DNA from: Sesamum alatum
Taxonomy: Eukaryota > Streptophyta > Magnoliopsida > Lamiales > Pedaliaceae
Assembly: GCA_034509735.1 (NCBI GenBank)
Contig: JACGWO010000012.1
Coordinates: forward strand, 7,314,367-7,378,366
DNA: 64,000 bases
Direction: 5' to 3'
Shown here: positions 1 to 10,180 of the stretch, in pieces
Numbering within the stretch: position 1 is the stretch's first letter
How the letters are laid out: the number at the start of each line of letters is the position of its first letter
The notes under the pieces: generated by a model
Seen by the model: the letters and a program-made list of their open reading frames with translations, nothing else
What the model was told of the DNA's origin: nothing
Databases searched by the model: none
Made by a program: the position numbers and the translations under genes

Positions 1-382
1 ATCCTGGCCGGCGTTTCCGAAGTTGTTCTGCAAATGCGGTACGTATTCGTTATGAATTGGACCACAATTGTATTATGATCCCCCATTTCATTTGTATGTT
101 TGATTGTTGTTAAAAATTATTCTATAATTTGAAAGGGAAATCAATGTGGTGTGTTCGAGTGGATTGATCCACCAATGTGCCAGAGGTCAATTAGTTATAC
201 CTGGACTGTTGAAGAGGTTGAATAGCCAGGAAAAACAATTGAAGGACTACGGGCAAAAGCTGCGTGGACTCGAGGCATCTTTGGACGATATTATGCTTTA
301 TCGTCTTGGCGGGATTGTTGGATGTGTTATAATACTAGTACTCCTCATTCTCTATATTCGGGCAACGATCCTGTGCATGTAG
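1..382 (+). pseudogene. GRF-type zinc-finger protein, 3' part, frame-broken
   Basis: Only the 3' end is in the window. The first 38 bases read NPGRRFRSC-SANA, the hallmark of a GRF zinc finger, and end at a GT donor (about 39). The next exon (from about 137) continues with CGVFEWIDPPMC. The frame then slips: the tail IPGLLKRLN, followed by a coiled-coil stretch and one C-terminal membrane helix (about residues 50-75 of the tail), is read two bases out of phase. In the family the block normally runs PPMC-ARGQ-IPGLL in one frame, so a loss of two bases in the ATGTGCC stretch near 174-182 is the simplest explanation. Plant GRF/coiled-coil/TM proteins are numerous, often transposon-associated, and have no settled function. 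The 5' part lies outside the window. I am fairly sure of the family and less sure that the break is biological. Confidence 0.6.
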
Positions 383-828
383 TTAAGAAAGTATGTAACT
401 TTTATTGTTGGACTAGTGTATGTTTTTGTATGTATTTTGTGTACGTGATGAAACTAGTACGCATTACATATGCAATTGGTGGACATATGCAATCTTAATA
501 TTCCATGCAATATTATGGGGTAATTACGTACCTATTGTCTATGTTCTTTTGCTTAAGCCTATCTACGCATTTCATTATTAGATTTAATTGGACTCCGTAC
601 ACATAATAGTCAAAATTATGAAGAACAAATCTTAAAAGCCGGGTATAATTCAACCGCGTATAATTTTATTATTACATGAAATAATACTCACGTCCTTCAA
701 ATTAGGTAGTGCATGCTTGTTTCTCATTCAATAGTCTACACAAAGCTACAAATGGGATATAATCAAATTTGTTAAAAAAAGTAGATACATTTACTACACA
801 TTGTAATAGGAGTAGGTGGAGGTTTTTC

Positions 829-837
829 TATATAAAC
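829..837 (+). promoter_or_regulatory. TATA box of first Myb/SANT-like gene
   Basis: A CTATATAAAC sequence lies about 125 bases before the ATG at 957. This spacing leaves a 5' leader of roughly 90 bases and supports choosing 957 rather than the longer open frame that begins upstream of the TATA box. Confidence 0.5.
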
Positions 838-956
838 CCCCATTCTCCTATTGCCAATTGTATTATTCCTCACTTCTTGCTCCCTACGTTCTACCTTCTT
901 TTGGGTGTACCCAACCTTCAAATCAATCATCTTACAGATACCTCAAGTTTCCTGCA

Positions 957-1905
957 ATGGCCGGAGATGGTTTTTACTGGCAAAACAAAATGTTCTACTG
1001 TGAACATTGGACACCTGAGATCGAAGACACCTTCATCCAGTCTCTACTTGCTCATCACCGCAAGGGGACATTTCACCACGAGCGAACTAACTGTCATGCT
1101 GTTCTTTGTGCATTGTTCGACATAAATGCTCGCTATGGAGCAACACTGTCTTACTCTTACTGTCAACGCCGTTTAGCTAAGCTGAAAATCCGGCATCGTG
1201 TTTTCTCTTGGGTTACTAGTCTAGTAGCGGTGGAATGGGATCCAAAAAAGAACATTATCTCGGCGGATACTTATGTATGGGAGCAAATTGCAAAGGTGTG
1301 ACGGTTTTATATTATTTTCATAAATTATAATTTCAGTATTGCATGGAAAATACGTGCAATATCATGGCTACAAAAATTTTGCATACGTATTCATATTATT
1401 GGTCGTCTTTTCCATTTTTTAGGCTAAATCAATTGGTAAGTGCTACGTGAAGGCACCCGAGCCACAATGGAGCGCTTTATGGATTTTGTTTGGGGAGTGG
1501 ACTGGCGATGACTCAGACGAAGACGAATCCGTCTACTTCGATCATGCGGGCACTTGCTTGGATGACGAGTGGGTCACTAATAAGGCACCACCGGCCGATG
1601 ACTCGTACGGTGACTCCTCCTTTGGCAACGATCCCGATGTCGAACGGGAAGAACCATCTTGGTGGGCCTTTGTCCAGGAATATTATGCTTCCGATTCAGG
1701 GACCGGAAGTGTGAACACCCACTCAGGGACCATTCGTCGTCCGGCCACAAGTGGTTTCGCTACTCCTCCACCGTCAAGTCCGACCAAAGACGTGAATACC
1801 CCAAGCTCTGTGGCGTCGAATGACCCTGACATTGAGGATAATTCACCTTCTCCGTACATTCCTAAGTACTTACGCCGCCGTCAGCCGAAGAAGCCAAAGT
1901 TCTAG
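957..1905 (+). CDS. Myb/SANT-like protein, two exons (tandem copy 1)
   Basis: Exons 957-1295 and 1423-1905 join in phase (AAG|GTGTGA donor, TTTTTTAG|GCT acceptor) to give about 273 residues. The first exon is a Myb/SANT-like fold: a W at the start of helix 1 (HWTPEIEDTFIQSL), an RRLAKLKIRHRVF helix and a conserved VEWD turn before the ...W.QIAK end. The second exon opens with EPQWSALWILFG, then turns very acidic (DDSDEDE) and Ser/Pro-rich, and ends in a basic tail (RRRQPKKPKF) that could be a nuclear localisation signal. The downstream gene at 3307 has the same exon break and the same EP-x-W motif after it, so the two are paralogues. The function is not known. By family logic it is a DNA-binding protein, possibly transposon-derived. 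No frame damage is seen. Confidence 0.6.
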
Positions 1906-3240
1906 TACTATGGATATTGGTTGTCATGACAATATCTACTTATGCATCTGTATTCCATATCGCATTTGGTTATTCTTATGTTTGGAACTTGTGACGTTTT
2001 GGGTGTACCACATGGGCGTTTACATAGGATTTACAATGTAAACGATGGCCTAAAATGATGCTAAATCTCCATGGATGTGAGCACGGCCACATGTTATATA
2101 ACCTTGTAATTTTGCCAATTTTTGAACTAATGAATCGGCATTATTAGCGCATATACATTTTGCAGCTGTTTTTAGTATAACAAAAAATATTTCTTGGGTC
2201 GCTTAGATTTCAAATTAAAATTTTGGACCATGGCTATATAGTACTGAAAATCGTATGTAGGAGCATTTACTTGTAATTTAGCAATTTTATCTACATATCT
2301 GTAATATTCTTCGATACCAATCACAACTTTTAACATATTTCTCCTTATTTATCTCGAAAATAAATTTAATATCTCTTACGAATGACATTTAATTCGAGTT
2401 TTTTTAATCATTTTTTAGGACACGCTTTAGGATACAAATTTTAAGTATGACACGAATTTTTTAATAAATTTTTGACTCTCATATCTCTTATACTTTTCTA
2501 GGTTAATCTCTATTAAAATTTAATATGACACGATTTAGGACACGAATTTTTGATGAGACGAAATTTTTTATAATTTTTTTCCTCTTATATCCCTTCTAAT
2601 TTTATGATAATATCTCCTACAATTAAATAATACACGAATTATTTTAGAATTTAATATCTACAATTAAATTTCATGACATAATTTTTTAATTGGGAATTTT
2701 TTTTTAATTATTAGAAAACGATTAGATATAGTGTTGCAACATACATGTACAAAAATTTAGTACCATTTTATTAACAATTCACATTTTTACGCGAGATGTC
2801 AAAGTGGATATCAAGGTGAGGATTCAAACACAAAAAAAAAAAAAAAAATACAAGTAAGGATTAACAAAACAACAAACCACCATTAAACAAAATGAGAATT
2901 GCATTTGAGGATCAAACACACCATCCAAGAAAAAAACAAAATGACCATGTTCATAGTCAAGATACAAAACGTGAGGATATGGGCAAAAATTTCTTGAGAA
3001 GACATTGCTATGATGTCTTCCATTGAATTGGAAGAAAACTTTTTGCATGGGGTAGGTAAATACACAATTAATATATCCAACCTCCCTCTAACTTATTTAC
3101 TTTTGGTGGGTAGGATTAGACTTGATAGGAATTTTGATTGACATTGCATTGAGCATTGTGTCCATTACTTGCATTCTTCACCATTGAATCCAACTATATA
3201 TTCATCATCTCATTCATGTCTTTGCTCATTGCACCTCATT
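1906..3240. other. AT-rich intergenic DNA
   Basis: No convincing gene. Between about 2380 and 2640 a motif of the form GACACGAATTTTT recurs in degenerate form (for example near 2450, 2524 and 2537). A poly-A run of about 18 lies at 2830. Open frames here are low-complexity shadows. Confidence 0.5.
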
Positions 3241-3249
3241 TACTTAGCA

Positions 3250-3257
3250 CTATAAAT
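3250..3257 (+). promoter_or_regulatory. TATA box of second Myb/SANT-like gene
   Basis: CTATAAAT lies 57 bases before the ATG at 3307, a normal plant TATA-to-ATG layout with a short leader. It parallels the TATA element of the upstream paralogue. Confidence 0.5.
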
Positions 3258-3306
3258 TTCCGGTCATATCTTCCACTCTAACCGAAACCCCAGCTCAAAA
3301 CTTCCC

Positions 3307-3963
3307 ATGGCTGCGAATGAACATAACATTCCGGTTCCGGCACTCCCGGCACCTCCACTTCCGGCAGTTCCACCACCCCCTCCCCAGTGTCACTACTTCT
3401 ACAACGCTAGATGGACCAAGAGGCATGACAATGACTTCGTTCAAGCGTTGTACTACCAAGCTATGCAAGGACACTGCCAAATGTCACGTACTCCTAACAT
3501 GCACTCGCTGAATCATGCACGCCGCGTCGTAAACGCCTGCTTCAATTTTAATTTTAAGTATATAGTATTCAAAAGAAGGTTGGAGCGTCTCCGCTTGAGG
3601 TTCACAACTTTCAAGAGTATACTAGAGGCACCTGGGGTCGTCTGGGATCGCCACCAGATTGTCTTGTTTGAGGAGGATCGGTGGAATGAACTGGTGGAGG
3701 TATGTTTTTTACAATTTGGTACCAACTTTCAATATGCTTCATTCCTTGGTGAAGATATCTAACTGTTTTTTTTTCCATAGGGCAACGCATTTGTGAATGC
3801 TTACCATTTCGCTGGGGAGCCGGACTGGAATGAGCTATCGGCAATATTCTCGGCTGATGAACCCGAAGAAGGCCCCATTGATCCCGTAGACATTTCAAGA
3901 GACGAGGCGGAGTCGGGTGGAGAGATTGCTGAAGGAACCGATGAGAGCACCATTTCCGACTGA
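3307..3963 (+). CDS. Myb/SANT-like protein, two exons (tandem copy 2)
   Basis: Exons 3307-3699 and 3781-3963 join in phase (GAG|GTATGT, CCATAG|GGC) to give about 191 residues. After a Pro-rich N-terminus (PALPAPPLPAVPPPPP) comes a Myb/SANT-like unit with RWTKRHDNDFVQAL, a basic helix (FKRRLERLRLRF) and VVWD before W-NELVE. Exon 2 begins GNAFVNAYHFAGEPDWNELS and ends in an acidic tail (residues roughly 150-191). The W...F..AL, RRL.RLR.R, V.WD and EP.W signposts and the intron position all match the gene at 957, so this is a diverged tandem duplicate. It lacks that gene's long Ser/Pro/acidic and basic tail. The function is unknown; DNA binding is inferred from the fold only. Confidence 0.6.
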
Positions 3964-5270
3964 ACAAGTGGTTCGTTGTAGCTGTAGTCCTTTTACACAC
4001 CTCTTCTTCTATTTTCGATGCTATTTCACCTTATGAAATGAGCTGGTTTTGTAAAAGAGGAGGTGGGTCGGCAAGTTAATGTCCGTAAATGCTTGGTGGA
4101 AGATTTAGAATGTAAGGTGAAGAACGCAGTTGGTCTTTTTTTTTTTTTTAAGATGTGTTTGTAATGGGGGCCAAACCAATAATCGTACGGATTTTATGGT
4201 TTGGTCGTTTATGATGCATGTATATATAAATATTAAGTTCTCATTATTTTGGCTTTCATGAAATGTTTCCCCGGTTCTTTGTTGGAATTTGATGGAGATG
4301 TTGCTGCGTTTTAGCGTAGGATGTGGTTTGGAAAAAGAAGGTGGTATGTTAAAAAAAATACATTTCCATACAAATGTGGTTTGTTAAAAAAAAAACGTTT
4401 TTAAAAAAACGTGGTTTGCTATTATGTTTTACCTACACACCATCTTCAAGTAAATTCACTTTTAAGATTTTTCATAGGGAGAATAACAAAATTTTTATAA
4501 GTAAGTGTAACAATACATATGTGTATACATTATTACGTATGAATTTAAAATAAAATAATTTTCTATTAAAATGTGGTGTTTAATTATGTTTCAACTACAC
4601 ACGAATTTATTAACTCGATATAATATTAAGTTTAGAGAACACTTAATGTCTTTGTTATCATTATAGCTGTATATGTATATATATATATACGTGTGAATTT
4701 GAAAAAAACTCTTCCTTTGTGTTGAGAAAAAGTATTTTATTATCTTCCTCCTGGCCACTATCTTCTAAATTCCATATAAATTAAGGTGGAGACAATACAA
4801 ATCAAATAAAAATGGGTTCTATATATATATATATACACGTATATACATTAATGCTATAAAATTGTTAAAATAGTATTCGTTCTATTCAAATGTGGTTTTT
4901 TACATATTTTATACTACACAACTTTTTCAGCATATGAAAATACCTTAGGACTTATAATTGTATACAAATGTACTTGTTTTAGCCATCAGAATTAAATTGA
5001 TACATTTGAACAGTTACATAAAATTATGCTACAGAACCAAAAATTTAACTTCGTCGTTCGTCCAACTTAATATAAACGTTTTAATAATAAGTGCATAAAT
5101 CGTAGAAGCCATGCGAGTCTAAAAGGATCATAAAATTCATTGAAATACCAATACTGTGGGATCGCATAATAATGTTCCACATGAGAATGTAATCATAAAT
5201 CGTAACTTACGAATACATAAAAGTTAACATATTAATCCGTCTAGTCGACCAACACGTAGACGTATTCAAC
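3964..5270. repeat. AT-rich intergenic DNA with degenerate TGTGGT/CTACACA repeats
   Basis: There is no gene here. Four degenerate units of TGTGGTTT...TATTTTA..CTACACA type occur near 4374, 4412, 4572 and 4891, mixed with A-runs and short (TA)n tracts near 4680 and 4820. They look like an old, decayed tandem repeat or the remains of a short transposon. No terminal repeats could be fixed. Confidence 0.35.
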
Positions 5271-5282
5271 GAGTGTTATGGG

Positions 5283-6371
5283 TTACATTTTTCCCTCAAG
5301 CATAAGGTGAATCATGCGAGCTCGTGCGTCTTCAGGTAGGCTGAAAAACAGATCCATCTTTTTCGGGTTTTCGACAAGGCGATCAGACAAAAGCAGTTGA
5401 TCGTTCAAGTCTACTCCTGGCACTTTCCCAACAACCTCGTACACTGACGAGCGTTTCTCAATTTCATCGAAATCAGCGATAAGCTTTTTGCTTAACTCGC
5501 CTAATCTTTCGTTTGCAGAATCACAGAATTTGTTAACAGCATATGTCAATCCATTGTCTTGAGCGATCATCTTTGCCTTTCTTTTCTTTCCCGAACTGCC
5601 AATTTTTTTCTGACTAGCGGTAGAGTTAAGGTTCACCTCTACATTTCCTTGGGTTCCCCCACCAGTCACATTGTCATTCCCGGCATACCCAGTATTTGGG
5701 CACCACTCAGCTGTCGGGACATAACAGTCTTGCGTTTCGTCCTCAATCCCATCATCAGCTAGATTGACAATAGGCGGTGGGTCATTTGTGTATTGGCCCA
5801 CCACGATAACGTCGCCTACAGCACGATCCCGACAAATATCTCACGCCATGCAGCGAAATATGGCCAAGATTTGTAACGCATGGTACGTGCACTTGGATCA
5901 ACTTGTTCGGTGTAAGAGATGAGACCATGTATTGCATAAATCGTAAATTATTATGCAATTGTAGAAAGGAGACGTTAACAGCATACTTATTACCTTGCAA
6001 AACTCATCCCATACATCTTGCGAGTCCACGGTAATCATGTTACGAGTATCATCCCAACCGAACCCACTCTTTGCCATCATAGCCGTAAGTGTGCCATAGT
6101 TTTTTTTCCAGACGTGTATCTTTGAGTTAATGTGTGGTTCGGCCCGTATATCCGTATTAGGAAATTGCTTCATCATCAGAGCCTCAAGTTGGTTCAAGTA
6201 CCCGAACCTAAATCCATTCTCACATTTCCAACCAGACGTAACAACCGAATGCAAGGCGTTTACAAGTACCTGCTCTTCGCGTTGTGACCATGACCGACGA
6301 GTACTTGCCTTCTCAGCCTTTGCTCGGCAACCACGAGGTTTGCTGGTGCCTTCTTCATCAACAAGCGTCAT
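5283..6371 (-). pseudogene. PIF/Harbinger Myb/SANT-like partner protein (ORF1), frame-broken
   Basis: Reading on the minus strand, the first exon (6371 to about 5994) encodes a Myb/SANT-like domain of the kind paired with Harbinger transposases: RRSWSQREEQVLVNAL, then HVWKKNYGTL, FGWDD and VWDEFCK. After an intron (about 5993-5902) the reading resumes with VDPSARTMRYKSWPYFAAW, the family's usual second block. It then loses frame at about 5836, where IF-G-RDRAVGD would need one more G. The rest (5804-5283) is an acidic linker and a C-terminal helical region ending LMLEGKM. In active elements this protein binds the element ends and helps the transposase into the nucleus. The exon junction phase is also not clean, so a second lesion is possible. 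Confidence 0.7.
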
Positions 6372-6654
6372 CTGTTTATAACAAAGAGAAATGTACGCTG
6401 TTTAAAATTCGATCCACATACAAAAACATAAGACTAATCGTACGGCAAACATAAGTCAAAACTTGGTACGGAATCAATAATACATGATTAAAACAACCAA
6501 CAAAGATAGTTCAACATAACATCCATTAACACATTATAACATTTCAATTACAGACTCCGAAAGGAATGCACATAACCGCATAGCTCAAGCAATGTTTCAT
6601 CAATTATAAGGTAACTATCGTGGACGTCCCGCTTCAATTAGAAGAATCCGTTCA
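6372..6654. other. spacer between the two Harbinger genes
   Basis: AT-rich DNA without an open frame of note. Because both flanking genes are read on the minus strand, it should contain the transposase 3' end signals and the ORF1 promoter. No TATA element stands out. Confidence 0.4.
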
Positions 6655-7960
6655 TTAGCGGGTCACCCACTCATTCCACATGGTGTCAGCCAACCCATCA
6701 CGCCAAGCGTTCCAAGCGGGTGACGCTTCCATTGTAGCACCACTGTCAAAATGTTGGTCAGAACTCAATTCACTGTCATTCACAACCTCGGGTTCCAATA
6801 GGTCATCAGGCATCTCCATTCGTAAGAAGTTATGTAGTAAACAACACGCAACAATGATACTGTTCTGCACTCGGATTGGATAGAAAGAATGGCTACGCAG
6901 TATACCCCACCGTGCCTTTAACAACCCAAACGTACGCTCGATGATATTCCTAGCAGTTGCGTGACGGAGATTAAACAATTCACGTGCATTTTGTGGTCCT
7001 CCCGCCCCCTATCCCACTCTTTCAGGTGATATCTTATTCCCCTATACGGCGTTAGGAACCCTTCTACGTTGCTGTAACCATTGTCGCAGAGGTAGTAAGT
7101 TCCTATACAAAAAATGAAAGTACGCACCGTTACAAAGGTATCCCAAAAAAAGCTATATAATGGAAACGCACACGATCTGATCTTTATGAAGACGCTTCTT
7201 ACAAGGCTACTATGTAAGAAGGAAATACCAGGAGGAATCTGGAGTCCGGTCGTCCGATGTAGAGCATCTCGCAGTACACGTCATCTGCCGCGCTACCCTC
7301 CCAACTGCTCAAAACGTAAGTGAAAATCCCGTCCATATTGCAGACACCAAGAACATTAACTGATACTTGACCCTTTCGATTACGATACCGTCCCTTGTCA
7401 ATATCTGGGACGCGTACTGCAATATGCGTCCCGTCCAAGGCGCCTATGCATCCCTTTTCATATATGGAAAGGAACAATTTAGTAAGCTTCGTTGTCAACA
7501 GTAATGTGTACGTAGAAATAAATAATGAAATTTATTTTGAAGATACTTGAACGTTGTTAAATACCTTAAACCAACGCCAACGTTGTTCTGGGTGATCCTC
7601 CGTTACGGGTTGAGGACGTGCCAATAAAATGGGACTCAAACGCAAAACGGCGTTCAACACGGAGTGAAAATGTTTACTAACAGTTCTACCACTACGGATG
7701 AAGTCATGCTTGACAATGCAATTTTTTTTGTGGTGTGCAATCACATTGAGAAACATTGCAACTTGTTCAACCAGAGGTACGTGAACAGTTTCTTTCAACC
7801 CACCAGAAATTTCTAACAGTTCACATAGACGACCAAACGCATTCCTTGTCATACGTAGATTATCCAAACATTTGGTATCACTATACTCGATGATCTGTCT
7901 AAGATGTTTCAATTGATATGGAATTCTATGGGTCAAATGATATCTACGTGTACCCAACAA
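6655..7960 (-). pseudogene. PIF/Harbinger transposase (DDE_Tnp_4), two frameshifts
   Basis: The first block (7960 to about 7561) is the N-terminal transposase region (FGRLCELLE, RSGRTVSKHFHSVLN, HPEQRWRWFK). After an intron (about 7560-7463) comes GCIGALDGTHI with the first catalytic Asp. At about 7280 the frame slips: one added G would turn ADDVYCEML into the family sequence RVLRDAL. A second intron (about 7240-7102) leads to YYLCDNGYSNVEGFL with the second Asp and HLKEWDRGR. A second slip at about 7000 (again one G short) leads to ARELFNLRHATARN-IIERTFG-LLKARW with the catalytic Glu. The gene ends at 6655 after WNEWVTR. All three DDE residues survive, but the two lesions should abolish the protein. 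Confidence 0.8.
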
Positions 7961-8386
7961 AGGACCCAGTCAACGCCTTCTTTCCCGACGGCGAGAAACA
8001 GAACAAAACAAGTACAAGGCAAATACAAGTTCAACGACAACTACGTGTATAGCGTAGAAAATCTTTAATCTTTCAGCCCTATTCATCCTACAAAGCATAC
8101 GGAGAAGACAAAATATGTGGGTCCAAATAAACAAACAGAACCAAATAATTTATTTTGTACAACTGAAAATAGTATACACTTTCAAATGTCATAACAACAA
8201 ACAAAAGCAATTAAGGGTAAGTAATTATATTTCATAATAGGACAGATAAGTAAATACATAGTGTCAGAAGATGGAGTTGAGATTAAGTAGGTAGCAACTA
8301 AAACGTAATAAAAGCACCAAAAAATCAGATCCAGCAAAATTATCCACTATCACACAGATAGGAATCAACCGGATGAACAGGGTCTC

Positions 8387-9004
8387 TTAAATTATATTAA
8401 CGACTAAAACAATGGAGTAAAACGTATAGAAATTCCAGAACGAGCTAAATTCTGGAGGAATGGGAAGATTCTTAGATATGCAATTTCCGGGAATGCGAGA
8501 ACAGAAATATTGCACTTTCAGTTTTGCAGTCGGAAATGGTACCTTAACCGGATTGGTGAAATGCGTGAATCTTAGCTTCCCTCCTCCTAAAACACCCACA
8601 CCCGAGCTTGGAAAATCAACCTGCCGTTGCACATACCGAGTACATAAGAACAATGAGTGATAGAGGACAAACACCTTGAAGCCCTTGACGACGACACTTA
8701 ACACCGATGTAATGGCGTCGAAATTGTTAAACGCAACACCATAAAAATTTTCGAAAACAAAAGGGTACCTTCCAACTCCAACGACGCAGGAAATCGGTTT
8801 CACCAATTTTTTAGAGTACAGTTGTATGAGAATAGGGATGCGGCCAAGAACTTGAAGAGGAAACAAAGAATGAAGAATGCACTTCAATAATGGAGGAGGA
8901 AGGCAGAGTTTTTGGTCAAAAACCTGCTGCATGTCTTGTCCAATCAATAGGGGGTGGCTTTGTAAATAATGTGAAAATTGTGGCCAGTATAGGTATATTT
9001 TCAT
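8387..9004 (-). CDS. unrecognised 205-codon open frame
   Basis: A single uninterrupted frame of 205 codons from an ATG at 9004, unusually long for this AT-rich interval. The product would be rich in Phe, Val, Leu and Pro with no motif I can place, and several stretches (for example VLSVVVKGFKVFVLY) are hydrophobic. No TATA box or splice context singles it out, and the plus strand also has a 66-codon frame in the same place. It may be a captured exon or a transposon relic. It is listed because of its length only. Confidence 0.2.
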   Translation of the reverse strand: MKIYLYWPQFSHYLQSHPLLIGQDMQQVFDQKLCLPPPLLKCILHSLFPLQVLGRIPILIQLYSKKLVKPISCVVGVGRYPFVFENFYGVAFNNFDAITSVLSVVVKGFKVFVLYHSLFLCTRYVQRQVDFPSSGVGVLGGGKLRFTHFTNPVKVPFPTAKLKVQYFCSRIPGNCISKNLPIPPEFSSFWNFYTFYSIVLVVNII

Positions 9005-9358
9005 TAAAGTTGAGGTCAGAATGGGATTTCAAAAAATTGTCCGGACACATGTGCAAATCGGATTACTTAATTTGGGGGGGGGGGGGTGATTCCAATCAGC
9101 CAACAAACCTGTATTTTCACGGGCTTGCGTGATTAAGTTCGGGCCATGCAAAAATGAAGTAAACAACGAAAAAGGCAGGATTAGGGACTTAATCCTGTAT
9201 TATCACGCCAAGTAAAGATGGCCTATGTTTTCTAAATTTATAATCAGAGTTTTTATTCTTTGTTCTTCCCCTAACATAATTTACCTCATTTTGGACCTGA
9301 CAGGGTTTATTAGTTTTAAGGTCCATTTCTTTACTTTTTAACCCATTAACAATAGTGT
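9005..9358. other. intergenic, G-run
   Basis: A run of about 12 G residues lies near 9076. No gene or recognisable element otherwise. Confidence 0.4.
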
Positions 9359-9655
9359 CTAAATAACCTTATTTTTTTCATATTTTATTGCAACTTTAAC
9401 ATCACTATAAGTTTCAGGAATAACATTAAATAAGACAATAGAAGAATTATCATCAATATTTTTATCTCCAGTTAATTTAATATCTTGAATTAGTTTTGTA
9501 AAGTCTTCAATATTTTTGGATAAATCCAGTTTATATCGAAAAAAAAATTTCACGCAGAAACAGTTTACTAGGTAAAGACGCTTCAGTGTATAATTCTTTT
9601 AATTTATCTCATAAATCTTTAGCTGAATACTGTTTTCCTACTTCTCTTAAAACAG
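9359..9655 (-). mobile_element. Copia-type gag (UBN2) fragment
   Basis: On the minus strand, pieces in more than one frame spell the gag-polyprotein pattern of Ty1/Copia elements: AKDL-DKLKELYTEASLPSK-LFL, then LDLSKNIEDFTKLIQDI and IVLFNVIPETYSDVKVAIKY. The family block is LYSFKM..G.S..EHL.EF..LI.DL....I.I.DED.A..LL.SLP.SY. In-frame stops (a TGA where a Trp is expected, a TAA after FFSI) show that it is dead. No LTRs or other retroelement domains lie nearby, so this is an isolated scrap. Confidence 0.6.
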
Positions 9656-10180
9656 TATCAGAAAGAATTAAATTATAGAGGAATAGGCATGAAGGCAGAA
9701 GAGAACGAGGCAGCGAAAAATGAAGTGAAGAGTCAAAAGAGGAGAAGAGAGGCAGAGTAGGGTTCAGCCAAACAAAGGGTGAACCCTTATAAATAAAGGA
9801 GTTTGAGTTGGGCCAAGGCATCAAGATAGGGAACGAACTGGATCGAGGACATGAGCCAATTTTAACACACATGTTCAGAGTTGTTGCCCTTCGGCTTTTG
9901 CCCATTGTCGCAAATTAAGGGGCCGTAAAGAGGGAGCTTTTCCTCTCACCGCCTGTTTTTTGCTGAATACAAATACAATCATATCATCCTTCATTACTTT
10001 TTCTTTTCAACAATAGCAAGCAATAAGAGGTAGGTCTATAGACGTCAGACACTCGGAGTCGGAGTTGGAATCGGAATCGGAATCAGAATCGGAGACCCTT
10101 TAGCTTTGAGCTCCCTCTCCTCCTCACCCAATCACTACTATTACTTCAATCAACAAATTATTATCTTCAACCAACAAACA

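Larger units (their letters stand above)
5283..7960 (-). mobile_element. decayed PIF/Harbinger DNA transposon (coding part)
   Basis: The two genes diagnostic of the superfamily, a DDE transposase and a Myb/SANT-like protein, lie head to tail on the minus strand with about 280 bases between them. Both carry single-base losses, so this copy should be unable to move by itself. I looked for terminal inverted repeats and the TTA/TAA target duplication between about 4950-5280 and 7960-8250 and could not define them, so the coordinates cover only the coding part. Confidence 0.75.
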
